From Bacteroidales bacterium (lineage in GTDB: Bacteria > Bacteroidota > Bacteroidia > Bacteroidales > Marinilabiliaceae): a DNA stretch of 64,000 nt. The stretch spans positions 62,001 through 126,000 of the forward strand of contig SUWW01000012.1 in NCBI GenBank assembly GCA_015061285.1, written 5' to 3'. Position 1 is the stretch's first letter; every line of letters starts with the position of its first letter. The notes under the pieces are model-generated. The model did not search any database. It was given only the letters and a program-made list of their open reading frames with translations, and was not told the DNA's origin. Positions 33,654 to 42,272 of the stretch are shown here, piece after piece. Made by a program: the position numbers and the translations under genes.

Positions 33654-34184
33654 TTACACTCTTTTGTTTTTTGAACCTATTGGTATGAGCATTTGAATAA
33701 GCACTATAAATACGAGAGTAAATAGAATGCTAAGTATTATTCTAAGAAGCGTAGGCCAAAAGAAAAGCGTGTCGAATTGCTCAAGCGAGAATAGAGTGAC
33801 GTGGTGTACGGTTACCATCAGTGTGGCATATTTCAAATACCACGCCGTATCGTAGGTATGCAAATCGGGCATAACGTCGAGCTCGTAATCGTTGTGCAAT
33901 GCGATGAATTTCAATATGTATTGGCGTAGAAAAGAAGCTAACACCATTGCTCCAGCGTGCATGCCAGGAGTGTTGCAAAACATGTCGATTATCAAACCCG
34001 CCACGAAGCCAATGGTCATTATAGTTCCAGTTGACGCACCAAGAGGCAGCGTCATAACTATAAGTATGTATATGTACGGATTGATGAATCCGAAGAATTG
34101 CAAATTGTTGAATATGAATAGTTGCGCTACAATGGAAATGATAAAAATCAGCGCAATGCGGATAAGGTTCTGAGTGTTTGTCAT
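33654..34184 (-). CDS. mreD: Rod shape-determining protein MreD
   Basis: 176 residues, five to six membrane helices, with FINPYIYILIVMTLPLG and GLIIDMFCNTPGMHAGAM as the recognisable core. Inner-membrane part of the elongation complex. Overlaps mreC by 4 bases. Family is poorly conserved, so the call leans on position between mreC and mrdA. Confidence 0.9.
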   Translation of the reverse strand: MTNTQNLIRIALIFIISIVAQLFIFNNLQFFGFINPYIYILIVMTLPLGASTGTIMTIGFVAGLIIDMFCNTPGMHAGAMVLASFLRQYILKFIALHNDYELDVMPDLHTYDTAWYLKYATLMVTVHHVTLFSLEQFDTLFFWPTLLRIILSILFTLVFIVLIQMLIPIGSKNKRV

Positions 34185-35014
34185 TGTTGTCCCTCCTCAA
34201 GAGCGCGCTGTTCGTCTGCTCGTTTATTACGTATGAATTTCACTTGCGACACGGAATTGTAGTCCACAGCCAATTCTATTATCAAACGATAGAAGCCTCC
34301 GTTTCTGTCCATCTCTATCTCCGAAATTTTGCCTATGTATAGGTTCTCTGGATAGTAGCTCGAAGAACCACTTGTGACGATGCTGTCGCCTACAGCCACC
34401 ACGGCATGTTCTGGCACATCTTCCATTATGGCTCTTCTATACGAGACCTCGTTCCATACTATTTGTCCATGGAATCCCGATTTTTTGATTTTTGCCGACA
34501 GTCGCGATGCGTTGTTTATTATTGGCAATATGGTGCAGAAATGTTTCGATGTGGCTGTTACCATACCTATTACGCCATCTTCGTTCACCACAATCATATT
34601 GTCGGTGATGCCCGATTTTGTGCCTACATCGGCAGTGAGGAAGTTACGGCTGCGGTTGGTCGAGCTATTTATTATATTTCCCGATGTGTATATGAAGTAT
34701 CGATCGTTATCGATCACGAGTTTGCGCGGCATTGTGTCGGTAATGGCAAGCAGTTGCTGCTGCAATTGGTCAATTTTGTTGTTGAGTCTGGCGTTCTCTT
34801 CAGCAAGACGCAAGTTTTCTCTGCGCAATCCGAAATACTGCGTTATGCTGTTGCCTATGCTATAGACCGAAGCACAAACTCGGTTCGATGAACTGAAGAA
34901 CGACGAACGTTGGTAGTCGTTGAAGTTGAAAAGGAGCGCCAAACATATACTTTCAAGAATTAGAAAGTATATGAACGTTGCGTGTTTCGCTATGAAATAG
35001 AAAAAGTTACGCAA
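34181..35014 (-). CDS. mreC: Rod shape-determining protein MreC
   Basis: 277 residues. N-terminal membrane helix (FIYFLILESICLALLF), a coiled coil (REN LRLAEENARLNNKIDQLQ, split here), and the MreC beta domain with VGTKSGITDNMIVVNEDGVIG and VVAVGDSIVTSG. Periplasmic scaffold linking MreB to PBP2. A terminator-like hairpin lies between it and mreB. Confidence 0.94.
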   Translation of the reverse strand: MRNFFYFIAKHATFIYFLILESICLALLFNFNDYQRSSFFSSSNRVCASVYSIGNSITQYFGLRRENLRLAEENARLNNKIDQLQQQLLAITDTMPRKLVIDNDRYFIYTSGNIINSSTNRSRNFLTADVGTKSGITDNMIVVNEDGVIGMVTATSKHFCTILPIINNASRLSAKIKKSGFHGQIVWNEVSYRRAIMEDVPEHAVVAVGDSIVTSGSSSYYPENLYIGKISEIEMDRNGGFYRLIIELAVDYNSVSQVKFIRNKRADEQRALEEGQQ

Positions 35015-35055
35015 TGTATTTTATATAAATAGTGATACGTATATATCCATAAAGC

Positions 35056-35094
35056 AAAAAGAGTCGGCAAGTGCATGGAGCAAAGGCCGACTCT
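35056..35094 (-). terminator. Terminator-like hairpin between mreB and mreC
   Basis: AGAGTCGGC (35060-35068) and GCCGACTCT (35086-35094) form a perfect 9-base stem; on the minus strand TTTTTGCTTTAT follows. It stands 16 bases after the mreB stop, inside the apparent operon. Confidence 0.75.
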
Positions 35095-35110
35095 CTCTTA
35101 TCTGTATCAA

Positions 35111-36133
35111 TCAGCGGATGAGGTAAGGCAATCCGCGATGACGATTCTTCAATGCTATGCCAGTGCCGATAGCTACAGAATGAAGTGGGTTCTCGGCAAT
35201 GTGGAACGTAATATTGATCTTGTCGGTCAAACGTTTTGCAAGTCCACGAAGCAATGCACCACCACCAGTGAGGTAAATGCCATTGTTCACAATGTCGGCA
35301 TAGAGTTCAGGAGGCGTCTGCTCGAGAGCCGAGAGAACAGCGGTTTCGATTTTTGCAACCGATTTCTCCAACGCGTGCGAGATCTCCTGATAGCTAACTG
35401 GAACTTCAATTGGCAGAGCGGTCATCTGGTTAGGACCTTGCACGATGAAGTCGTCGGGTGGAGTCTCAAGATCTGGCAAGGCAGAGCCTACGCGAATCTT
35501 AATCTCTTCAGCCGTACGTTCGCCAATCTTTATATTGTGCTGACGACGCATATATTCCATAATATCGTTAGTGAGTTCATCACCAGCAATACGTATGCTC
35601 TTATTAGTTACGATGCCACCGAGCGAGATTACCGCAATTTCGGTCGTACCACCACCTATGTCGACAACCATGTTGCCTTGTGGAGCTTCTACATCGATGC
35701 CAATGCCTATAGCAGCAGCCATTGGCTCGTAGATCATATAAACTTCACGACCGCCAGCATGTTCGGCTGAGTCGCGCACAGCACGAAGTTCAACTTCCGT
35801 AGAACCCGAAGGCACGCATATCACCATCGTAAGAGATGGGTTGAAGAGCTTCGGCTGTGGCAACATTTTTATCATGCCACGAATCATCTTTTCGGCAGCG
35901 TTGAAGTCAGCTATCACACCATCGTGCAATGGACGAATGGTGTATATGTTTTCGTGAGTCTTGCCATGCATCTGACGCGCTTTCTGACCAATAGCTATGG
36001 TTTGGTCGGTATGGCGGTCGAGGGCTACGATTGATGGCTCGTCAACAACAATCTTATCGTTGAAGATAATGATGGTGTTGGCTGTGCCAAGGTCCATGGC
36101 CAACTCTTGCGAAAGGAACGAGAAGAGTCCCAT
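35111..36133 (-). CDS. mreB: Actin-like rod shape protein MreB
   Basis: 340 residues. Actin-fold nucleotide motifs: DLGTANTIIIF, VVDIGGGTTEIAVISLGG, and YLTGGGALLRGL. Forms membrane-bound filaments that position the wall-elongation machinery. Starts 11 bases after the truncated purH gene, first of the shape genes proper. Confidence 0.97.
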   Translation of the reverse strand: MGLFSFLSQELAMDLGTANTIIIFNDKIVVDEPSIVALDRHTDQTIAIGQKARQMHGKTHENIYTIRPLHDGVIADFNAAEKMIRGMIKMLPQPKLFNPSLTMVICVPSGSTEVELRAVRDSAEHAGGREVYMIYEPMAAAIGIGIDVEAPQGNMVVDIGGGTTEIAVISLGGIVTNKSIRIAGDELTNDIMEYMRRQHNIKIGERTAEEIKIRVGSALPDLETPPDDFIVQGPNQMTALPIEVPVSYQEISHALEKSVAKIETAVLSALEQTPPELYADIVNNGIYLTGGGALLRGLAKRLTDKINITFHIAENPLHSVAIGTGIALKNRHRGLPYLIR

Positions 36134-36144
36134 TTGTATCTTTT

Positions 36145-36744
36145 TTATTGGTTATACTTTTCTAAGTATGCAGCAATTGCCGTGTCGTAGTGGCTCGATG
36201 TAGCAAAAGCGCGACGTGCGAACCACAAACGATCTTCCTCGTCGCTTGTGCCTTTCTTCTCATCGAGAAGTTTGGTGAGCGCAGCGTATTCGCCTTTCGA
36301 AGGTACAATGATTACATCCTTGTAGTTCTTAGCAGCACCGCGAATGAGCGAGATACCGCCTATGTCGATTTTTTCAATAATATCTTGATGTGAAGCGCCA
36401 GAAGCAACTGTCTGCTCGAATGGATAGAGGTCAACAATGACTAGGTCAATCTCTTCAATATTGAACTTCTTCATCTCTTCGCGGTCCGACTCATTGTCGC
36501 GACGTGCCAAAATGCCACCAAAAACACTTGGATGAAGTGTCTTTACGCGTCCGCCCAAAATGGAAGGATAGCCAGTTATCTTCTCGACAGGAGTAACGGG
36601 AATTCCCAAACTTTCGATGAATGTTTGAGTGCCGCCAGTTGAGAAAAGTTTTACGCCGTTGGCGTGTAGTTTCTTTATTATTTCGTCAAGGCCATCTTTA
36701 TGGAAAACAGAGACGAGTGCCGATTTTATTTTTTTGTTGTTCAT
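36145..36744 (-). CDS. purH: IMP cyclohydrolase domain of PurH, without the formyltransferase domain
   Basis: 199 residues, matching only the N-terminal MGS-like half of the usual bifunctional PurH (about 500 residues). Diagnostic segments: STGGTQTFIESLGIPVTPV, GGRVKTLHPSVFGGILARR, IDLVIVDLYPFEQTV, IDIGGISLIRGAAKNY. It closes FAMICAR to IMP. The frame ends cleanly after SSHYDTAIAAYLEKYN, at the domain boundary, and only 11 bases remain before mreB, so there is no formyltransferase remnant. The AICAR formyltransferase must be encoded elsewhere, or the pathway is broken. Lies in the usual purH position upstream of mreB. Confidence 0.88.
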   Translation of the reverse strand: MNNKKIKSALVSVFHKDGLDEIIKKLHANGVKLFSTGGTQTFIESLGIPVTPVEKITGYPSILGGRVKTLHPSVFGGILARRDNESDREEMKKFNIEEIDLVIVDLYPFEQTVASGASHQDIIEKIDIGGISLIRGAAKNYKDVIIVPSKGEYAALTKLLDEKKGTSDEEDRLWFARRAFATSSHYDTAIAAYLEKYNQ

Positions 36745-36760
36745 TGTTGAACGTCATGTA

Positions 36761-37324
36761 TTATATGGTGAGAATGTCTTTTTCTTTAGCGGCATACATA
36801 TCATCGATGCGCTTCATGACGCTATCGTGAAGTTTCTGCGTTTCAGCTTCGGCGTCTTTAGCCATGTCTTCGGCGAGGCCGTCTTTTTTCATCTTCTTGA
36901 ACTCTTCGTTGGCGTCGCGGCGGACATTGCGAATGACTACACGTGCATCTTCGCAAATCTTTTTCGCTTGTTTAGCGAGATCTTTACGACGCTCTTCGGT
37001 GAGAGGTGGAATGATTATTCTAATGATTTCGCCATTGTTGTCGGGGTTCAAACCGAGGTTAGCAGCCATGATAGCTTTCTCTATTGGACCGATGAGAGAT
37101 TTTTCCCAAGGGCGAACGGCAATAGTACGTGGGTCTGGAGTGTTGACGTTAGCAACTTGCGAAAGCGGCGTTACTGCTCCGAAGTATTCAACTTTTACGT
37201 CATCCAAAATGTGAGGATTGGCTTTTCCTGCGCGAATTTTACCAAGTTCGTAGTCGAGGTGTTCGCACGCTTTATTCATCTGCTCTTTCGCATCGTCGAG
37301 CACAAGTTGTATTTCGTCTTGCAT
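36761..37324 (-). CDS. frr: Ribosome recycling factor
   Basis: 187 residues, normal length. RRF segments: LGKIRAGKANPHILDDVKV, VTPLSQVANVNTPDPRTI, PPLTEERRKDLAKQAKK. Splits post-termination ribosomes with EF-G in the cytoplasm. Preceded by a good promoter and followed after 16 bases by the purH-type gene, so it probably opens the cell-shape operon. Confidence 0.96.
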   Translation of the reverse strand: MQDEIQLVLDDAKEQMNKACEHLDYELGKIRAGKANPHILDDVKVEYFGAVTPLSQVANVNTPDPRTIAVRPWEKSLIGPIEKAIMAANLGLNPDNNGEIIRIIIPPLTEERRKDLAKQAKKICEDARVVIRNVRRDANEEFKKMKKDGLAEDMAKDAEAETQKLHDSVMKRIDDMYAAKEKDILTI

Positions 37325-37355
37325 ATTGTGATATTTCCTTGTTTTTTTTAGTTCG

Positions 37356-37385
37356 CAAAAGTAATACTCTAACTAAAAAAGTCAA
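37356..37385 (-). promoter_or_regulatory. Promoter of the frr-purH-mre operon
   Basis: On the minus strand TTG (37383-37385) is followed after exactly 19 bases by TACTTTTG (37356-37363); the frr start codon is at 37324. Confidence 0.7.
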
Positions 37386-37392
37386 TTGAAAA

Positions 37393-38100
37393 TCAACTCA
37401 TACTTAGAAAAGCCTTTTGCCTTTCGTTGGGTCGATAGAAGTAGACTATTCCATACGAAGAACAGATGTCGCGTTTTTCGTTGCTGTCGATGGGTTGTAA
37501 TGCGCCTTCTACTTCGTTCCAAATGTTGAGAATCAACTCATCAGCCTTATCTCTTATTTCGTCGAGTTTTTCGTGATATTTACCTATAGTCTGAATCATG
37601 TCGCGATGTGAGTTGTATATCTCGGTAAACTGCAGAAGTTTAATTTTTACTACTGCAATTGATGGGTTATATATTTTGTTGCCTATGCTGCGGCGCTCCT
37701 CGCCTTCAACAATTTTGTTGCCCCAGTATAGTAATTGTTGATCCGACGAAATGTCGGGTATGGTGCTATGATCTACATTTAGTCCGAGTAGTTCGCGAGC
37801 TTCAGGCTTGATTTCGCCGCGTGTTATACACATGTTGAACACTTGTATGTAGTGCGATAGATACAGCCTTGCCAATTTGCCAGCTTCGGCAACGCGTTTG
37901 CCCAATGATGCTTGCGATGTGCGATTTTCGTTGTAGCGCATGATAGCTTGTTCGAAATGAGGCAAAAACGATTTCGCTTCGATGAATAATTTCTGACTGA
38001 ATAGTAGGCTTTGAGCGGCTGTGTTGTCGGCCACATCTACCGCTATCCGTAGCGCTCTTAGTCGAGCTTGATCGGTGTTTGGTAAGCGTCTGTAAGGCAT
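37393..38100 (-). CDS. Conserved hypothetical protein
   Basis: 235 residues, no signal peptide or membrane segment, mostly helical. Begins MPYRRLPNTDQARLRAL and ends with SSYGIVYFYRPNERQ, the best conserved-looking parts. I recognise no domain of known function; similar proteins seem limited to Bacteroidota. It lies upstream of the frr promoter on the same strand, 68 bases away. Confidence 0.7.
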   Translation of the reverse strand: MPYRRLPNTDQARLRALRIAVDVADNTAAQSLLFSQKLFIEAKSFLPHFEQAIMRYNENRTSQASLGKRVAEAGKLARLYLSHYIQVFNMCITRGEIKPEARELLGLNVDHSTIPDISSDQQLLYWGNKIVEGEERRSIGNKIYNPSIAVVKIKLLQFTEIYNSHRDMIQTIGKYHEKLDEIRDKADELILNIWNEVEGALQPIDSNEKRDICSSYGIVYFYRPNERQKAFLSMS

Positions 38101-38445
38101 GATATTTCGCGTTTTTTCTTAGACTAAAGACAAATTAACGCAAATATCTAAAATTTTATTTATATTATGTAATGCGAATGGCTTTTTTTTATTCGCCGGT
38201 AACCTCTTTTCGCAAATAAATAGTTCTGCTACTGATAATATTATGCTTGCAAACTTTATCTATTCGCAAAACTATTAGCACTCTTTTTTGTCTGAATTGA
38301 CATTTTTGCTATGAAATTCTTCCATTCAAACTTTTCAAAACCGTTTTCTCACACGCTCGTATGTATAATGATTTGATTGCTAATATGTATAATGTTAGTA
38401 TGGTATGAAAAAATCAAAACGATATTTGATGCATCGGTCACAGAG
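38101..38445. other. AT-rich intergenic region between divergent genes
   Basis: No gene seen. It must hold the leader of the hypothetical gene to the left (a lone minus-strand TAGTTTTG at 38267-38274) and upstream sequence of the polygalacturonase promoter. An in-frame extension of the polygalacturonase to 38377 exists but lies upstream of that promoter. Confidence 0.4.
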
Positions 38446-38475
38446 TTGTATAATTGGTTTCTTGGCTTATTTTTG
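38446..38475 (+). promoter_or_regulatory. Promoter of the polygalacturonase gene
   Basis: TTG (38446-38448), 19-base spacer, TATTTTTG (38468-38475). It places transcription start near 38482, which decides for the start codon at 38494 or 38500. Confidence 0.65.
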
Positions 38476-38499
38476 TTATTGATTACTAAAATTATGCAG

Positions 38500-39912
38500 A
38501 TGAAAACACTAACGCAAGTTGCTATTGCCATGAGTATTATGGTGTTGGGCGTAGAAGTAGATGCTTCCGATTATAGTGACTATTATCAGAATCTTCCAAT
38601 AGACATAGCTCAAGTAGAAATGCCTCAAATTCCACAGAATGAGGTTAGTATAGTAGATTTTGGAGCTAAAGGAGATGGCGTCACCCTCTGCACCGATGCG
38701 TTTGCACAAGCAATCGAAAAGCAAAGCAGTAATGGCGGTGGCGTGGTTGTGGTGCCCAATGGTATGTGGCTCACTGGCCCTATAGAGCTAAAGAGTAATG
38801 TGGAATTGCGTATTGCCAAAAATGCTGTGGTTTTCTTCTCTCCCGACAAGCTTCTTTATGAGCGAAAAAAGAGCAGCCGCTGCAAGCCATGTATAAGTGC
38901 TTCGAAACAAAAGAATATTGCAATCACAGGATCGGGTACTATTGATGGAAATGGTTCGCAATGGCGTCCTGTGAAACGTAGCAAAGTGAGCGATGTTGAG
39001 TGGAAATCTTATGCTAAAATGGGTGGTAAGGTGATGGACAATGGCTCGTTGTGGTATCCTTGGGATTTGAAATCGGGTTATGCTAATATCGGAAATTCGC
39101 CCAAAGAAATGTCGCAAATGCGTAATGACCTTATTCGCTTTGAAAATTGTGAAAATATTTTGGTTCAAGGTGTAACTGTTCAAAATTCTCCTCGATTTCA
39201 TGTGCATCCAGTGTGGTGCAAAAACTTCATTGCCGACGGATTGACAGTTCGTTGCCCTTGGAATGCGCAAAATGGTGATGGTATTGACATAAGTGATGTG
39301 TCGACAGCATTGATTGTTAATTGTACTGTTGATGTCGGTGATGATGGAATATGTATGAAGAGTGATATTAACGACGTGCCTCGTCTAAATATGGGCACGC
39401 GTGATGTCTTGATACAAGATTGTGTAGTAAACCATGCTCATGGAGGATTTGTAATTGGCAGTGAAGATGTAACAGCAATGGAGCGGATAGTTGTTCGTGA
39501 TTGTCGATTTAGTGGCACCGACACAGGCTTGCGATTCAAGAGTGGTATAGGCCGAGGAGGTCGCACAAATAATATATTCATTAGCAACATAGTAATGACC
39601 GACATATCAGACGAGGCTATAATATTTCAATGCGACTACATTAATCTACCTGCAGGCATGAAGCGTGAAGATTACGTTGTGCCAAAAGATGCTAAGTATA
39701 TACCTGAATTTCAAGATATACATATTGATGGCGTGATTTGTCGTGGTTGCGAGACGGCAATATCTGCGTCGGGAATTGAAGGATATAGATGTGTGCACGA
39801 TATAGACATAAAAAACTCTACAATTGTCTATACCAAAAAATCTGAAGTTATTGATGCCGCTACCGCCGAATTGAAACTCACCAATGTGAATCTTATTTTT
39901 GATAGAAAATAG
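38500..39912 (+). CDS. GH28 polygalacturonase-like glycoside hydrolase
   Basis: 470 residues from MKTLTQVAIAMSIM, a signal peptide (ATG at 38494 also possible). Right-handed beta-helix of family GH28: start of the helix at VDFGAKGDGVTLCTDAF, then the catalytic set NGDGIDISD, VGDDGICMKSD, HAHGGFVIGSE and LRFKSGIGRGG. These carry the three aspartates, the histidine and the Arg-Lys pair of the family. Likely exo-acting on oligogalacturonides in the periplasm, as in similar Bacteroidota enzymes. It stands apart from the other pectin genes at 16-22 kb. Confidence 0.93.
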   Translation: MKTLTQVAIAMSIMVLGVEVDASDYSDYYQNLPIDIAQVEMPQIPQNEVSIVDFGAKGDGVTLCTDAFAQAIEKQSSNGGGVVVVPNGMWLTGPIELKSNVELRIAKNAVVFFSPDKLLYERKKSSRCKPCISASKQKNIAITGSGTIDGNGSQWRPVKRSKVSDVEWKSYAKMGGKVMDNGSLWYPWDLKSGYANIGNSPKEMSQMRNDLIRFENCENILVQGVTVQNSPRFHVHPVWCKNFIADGLTVRCPWNAQNGDGIDISDVSTALIVNCTVDVGDDGICMKSDINDVPRLNMGTRDVLIQDCVVNHAHGGFVIGSEDVTAMERIVVRDCRFSGTDTGLRFKSGIGRGGRTNNIFISNIVMTDISDEAIIFQCDYINLPAGMKREDYVVPKDAKYIPEFQDIHIDGVICRGCETAISASGIEGYRCVHDIDIKNSTIVYTKKSEVIDAATAELKLTNVNLIFDRK

Positions 39913-39995
39913 CAAAACTGAGTTAATCCTTGTTGCGAATGGGGTTTGTGAATTGTCAAAGTACTAACTTCGCAAAGGATTGAGCATTTTGTAAT

Positions 39996-41114
39996 ATGAG
40001 AATACTTCACATATCTAAATATTATTACCCATACATAGGTGGTGTTGAAAATGCATGTAAAGCAATTGTAGAAGGTGATTCTGAGAATCAATATGCAGTA
40101 TTTTGTTTTGCAGAAGCGCGCAATAACTATATCGATGAAGTAAACGGTGTAAAGGTTTATCGAGCTGGGGCGTTTATGACAATTTCTCGTCAGGCAATTT
40201 CAATTTCATATATGTCGATGCTTAGACGAGCGATAAAAGAGTTTAATCCAGATATCGTACATTTTCATTGGGCAAATCCTTTTCCAGCGGCTGTTTTACT
40301 TGCTGTGTTGCCAAAGCGTGTGAAGCTTGTTGTGCATTGGCACATGGATGTGGTTGCTCAACGTAAGATTTATCCATTTATAAAACCATTCGAAACGCTT
40401 TTGCTGAAGCGTGCCGATTTGGTGCTTGCCACGAGCGAACAATATCTTGAACATTCAAAGCCATTGCAACCATATAGATACAAAGCTAAGATTTTGCCCA
40501 ATTGCGTTGATATACATGAATTTGTGTATACCGAAGAAGTTGAGCAAGCGGTAAAGCAGCTAAAGGAAAAGTATGATGGCAAGAAAATAGTGTTCTTTGT
40601 AGGTCGTCATATTAAGTATAAGGGTCTGCCATATTTGCTCGAAGCTGCAGCAAAAGTGAAGCACGATTGTGTGTTCCTTATTGGGGGAAATGGCCCTATG
40701 ACGCAAGAACTAAAAGATACATATAAACTCAGTAATGTACATTTTGTCGGGCGTATAAGCGATGAACAACTAATAGTTTATCATTATGCAGCGTCGATTT
40801 TTGCGTTTCCATCTATCACCAAGAACGAAGCATTCGGTATAGCACTTGCCGAAGCCATGTATTGCAAGAAACCTGCTGTTACATTTACCATTCCTGATAG
40901 TGGCGTCAATTGGGTTTGTCCTAATGGCGAATGTGGACTCGAAAGCCCCAATGGAGATTCCGTTGCCCTTGCAGCCTCAATTGATAGGTTGTTGGCAGAT
41001 GACGAACTTGCCAAGCGTCTTGGAGAGAATGGCCATCAACGTGTAATGAAATACTTTACGCGCGAAGTAATGATTGATATGCTGAAGCAATACTACAAAG
41101 ATCTTATGGCATAG
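39996..41114 (+). CDS. GT4-family glycosyltransferase
   Basis: 372 residues, GT-B fold. N-terminal HISKYYYPYIGGVENACKA is the acceptor-side loop of GT4 enzymes; GRHIKYKGLPYLLEA and EAFGIALAEAMYCKKP (EX7E motif) form the sugar-nucleotide site. Cytoplasmic, retaining enzyme; donor unknown. First of three glycosyltransferase genes read together, 11 bases before the next. Confidence 0.92.
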   Translation: MRILHISKYYYPYIGGVENACKAIVEGDSENQYAVFCFAEARNNYIDEVNGVKVYRAGAFMTISRQAISISYMSMLRRAIKEFNPDIVHFHWANPFPAAVLLAVLPKRVKLVVHWHMDVVAQRKIYPFIKPFETLLLKRADLVLATSEQYLEHSKPLQPYRYKAKILPNCVDIHEFVYTEEVEQAVKQLKEKYDGKKIVFFVGRHIKYKGLPYLLEAAAKVKHDCVFLIGGNGPMTQELKDTYKLSNVHFVGRISDEQLIVYHYAASIFAFPSITKNEAFGIALAEAMYCKKPAVTFTIPDSGVNWVCPNGECGLESPNGDSVALAASIDRLLADDELAKRLGENGHQRVMKYFTREVMIDMLKQYYKDLMA

Positions 41115-41125
41115 CATTGAATCCA

Positions 41126-42259
41126 ATGACAACTCTCGTTTTTGATCCGCAAGTCGAAGGACATCATCTTGAATGTTTGCACAATCTATACTTAGGTGCT
41201 TTGCGCAAGCCTAATCATAAGTTCATTTTTGCTGTGCCAAGCGAATTTGAAAAACTTCGTGCGCAATATGAATGGCCAAAGGCTGAGCATATTACATTCG
41301 ATTTGATAGATGGCTTGAGCGCATTGCGATTGGGGCCTATTTATGCTTCGGCATGGCGATTGTCGAAGGTAGTCAGAAGATTGGTTGAAATACACAAAGT
41401 AGATAGTGTGTTTCTGATTATGCTTTTGCAAGTGATGCCTTTTCTTCCCTTCTTCTTGCCACGAGGTGTGAAAGCAGGTGGCATTTTGTATAACATATTC
41501 CTCTACGAAACTCGATTCGGGCAGAGAATATATGAAATGCTTATGTGCTTAATTATGAGCGCGCATCGTGGTATAGAGCGCGTGTTCGTCATGAATGATC
41601 AAAGCGCTGTGGATACCTTCAATCGAAAGTTTTGTACTAAAACTTTTGCTTACATCACCGATCCCATGCAGTATATCGATATAGATAAAACGGAATGTAT
41701 TCGCTCAGAACTGAATGCTAAGCCAACCGATAAAATCTTCTTGCATTTTGGTGCTATGGATAGGCGAAAAGGCACGCTTGAGATTCTCGATGCCATCGGC
41801 GTTGCTGCTGCTGACGAATTGCGTAATAGAATATTTGTCTTTGCAGGGCGCATTGACAGTGGAATGAAAGCTGATTTCTACGAAAAACTGAACTCGGTTG
41901 TCAATAAGGCTCACATTGTAGTCTTCGACAAGTTTTGCGACACACAGTTTCTATTCAATCTCTGTCGCTCGTGTGATTACATACTTATGCCTTACACTCA
42001 GTCGTATCGAAGTAGTGGCGCCATTGGTTATGCAAGTCTATTTGGAAAGCCCGTACTTGGCCCGTCAAGTGGATTGATCGGCAGACTGATTGAAGAAAAC
42101 AACTTAGGTATAACTATAGAAACTATAGATGGCGAGCATATTGCTCGAGGCATCAATGAGTTGTGCAATATGCATATTTCCGACGATAAGTTGCGTAAGT
42201 ACGCTGATACTCACACTGTTGAAGAGTTTAATAGCGTTGTTTTTAGTAGCTATAAATAA
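41126..42259 (+). CDS. Glycosyltransferase, GT-B type
   Basis: 377 residues from the ATG at 41126; a TTG three codons upstream is less likely. N-terminus LVFDPQVEGHHLECL resembles GT1/GT4-like enzymes; the C-terminal half has FLHFGAMDRRKGTLEILDA and YRSSGAIGYASLFGKPV, typical of the donor-binding domain. A family number cannot be fixed by eye. Between two other glycosyltransferases, 13 bases before the next start. Confidence 0.82.
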   Translation: MTTLVFDPQVEGHHLECLHNLYLGALRKPNHKFIFAVPSEFEKLRAQYEWPKAEHITFDLIDGLSALRLGPIYASAWRLSKVVRRLVEIHKVDSVFLIMLLQVMPFLPFFLPRGVKAGGILYNIFLYETRFGQRIYEMLMCLIMSAHRGIERVFVMNDQSAVDTFNRKFCTKTFAYITDPMQYIDIDKTECIRSELNAKPTDKIFLHFGAMDRRKGTLEILDAIGVAAADELRNRIFVFAGRIDSGMKADFYEKLNSVVNKAHIVVFDKFCDTQFLFNLCRSCDYILMPYTQSYRSSGAIGYASLFGKPVLGPSSGLIGRLIEENNLGITIETIDGEHIARGINELCNMHISDDKLRKYADTHTVEEFNSVVFSSYK

Positions 42260-42272
42260 TAAAGTTAAGTAG

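Noticed and set aside
35075-35770. 231-codon plus-strand frame opposite mreB
   Set aside because: It is antisense to the well supported mreB gene and has no recognisable domain.
39924-39981. Inverted repeat AATCCTTGTTGCGAA...TTCGCAAAGGATT as a terminator after the polygalacturonase
   Set aside because: The loop is about 29 bases and no T run follows; left as unassigned structure.
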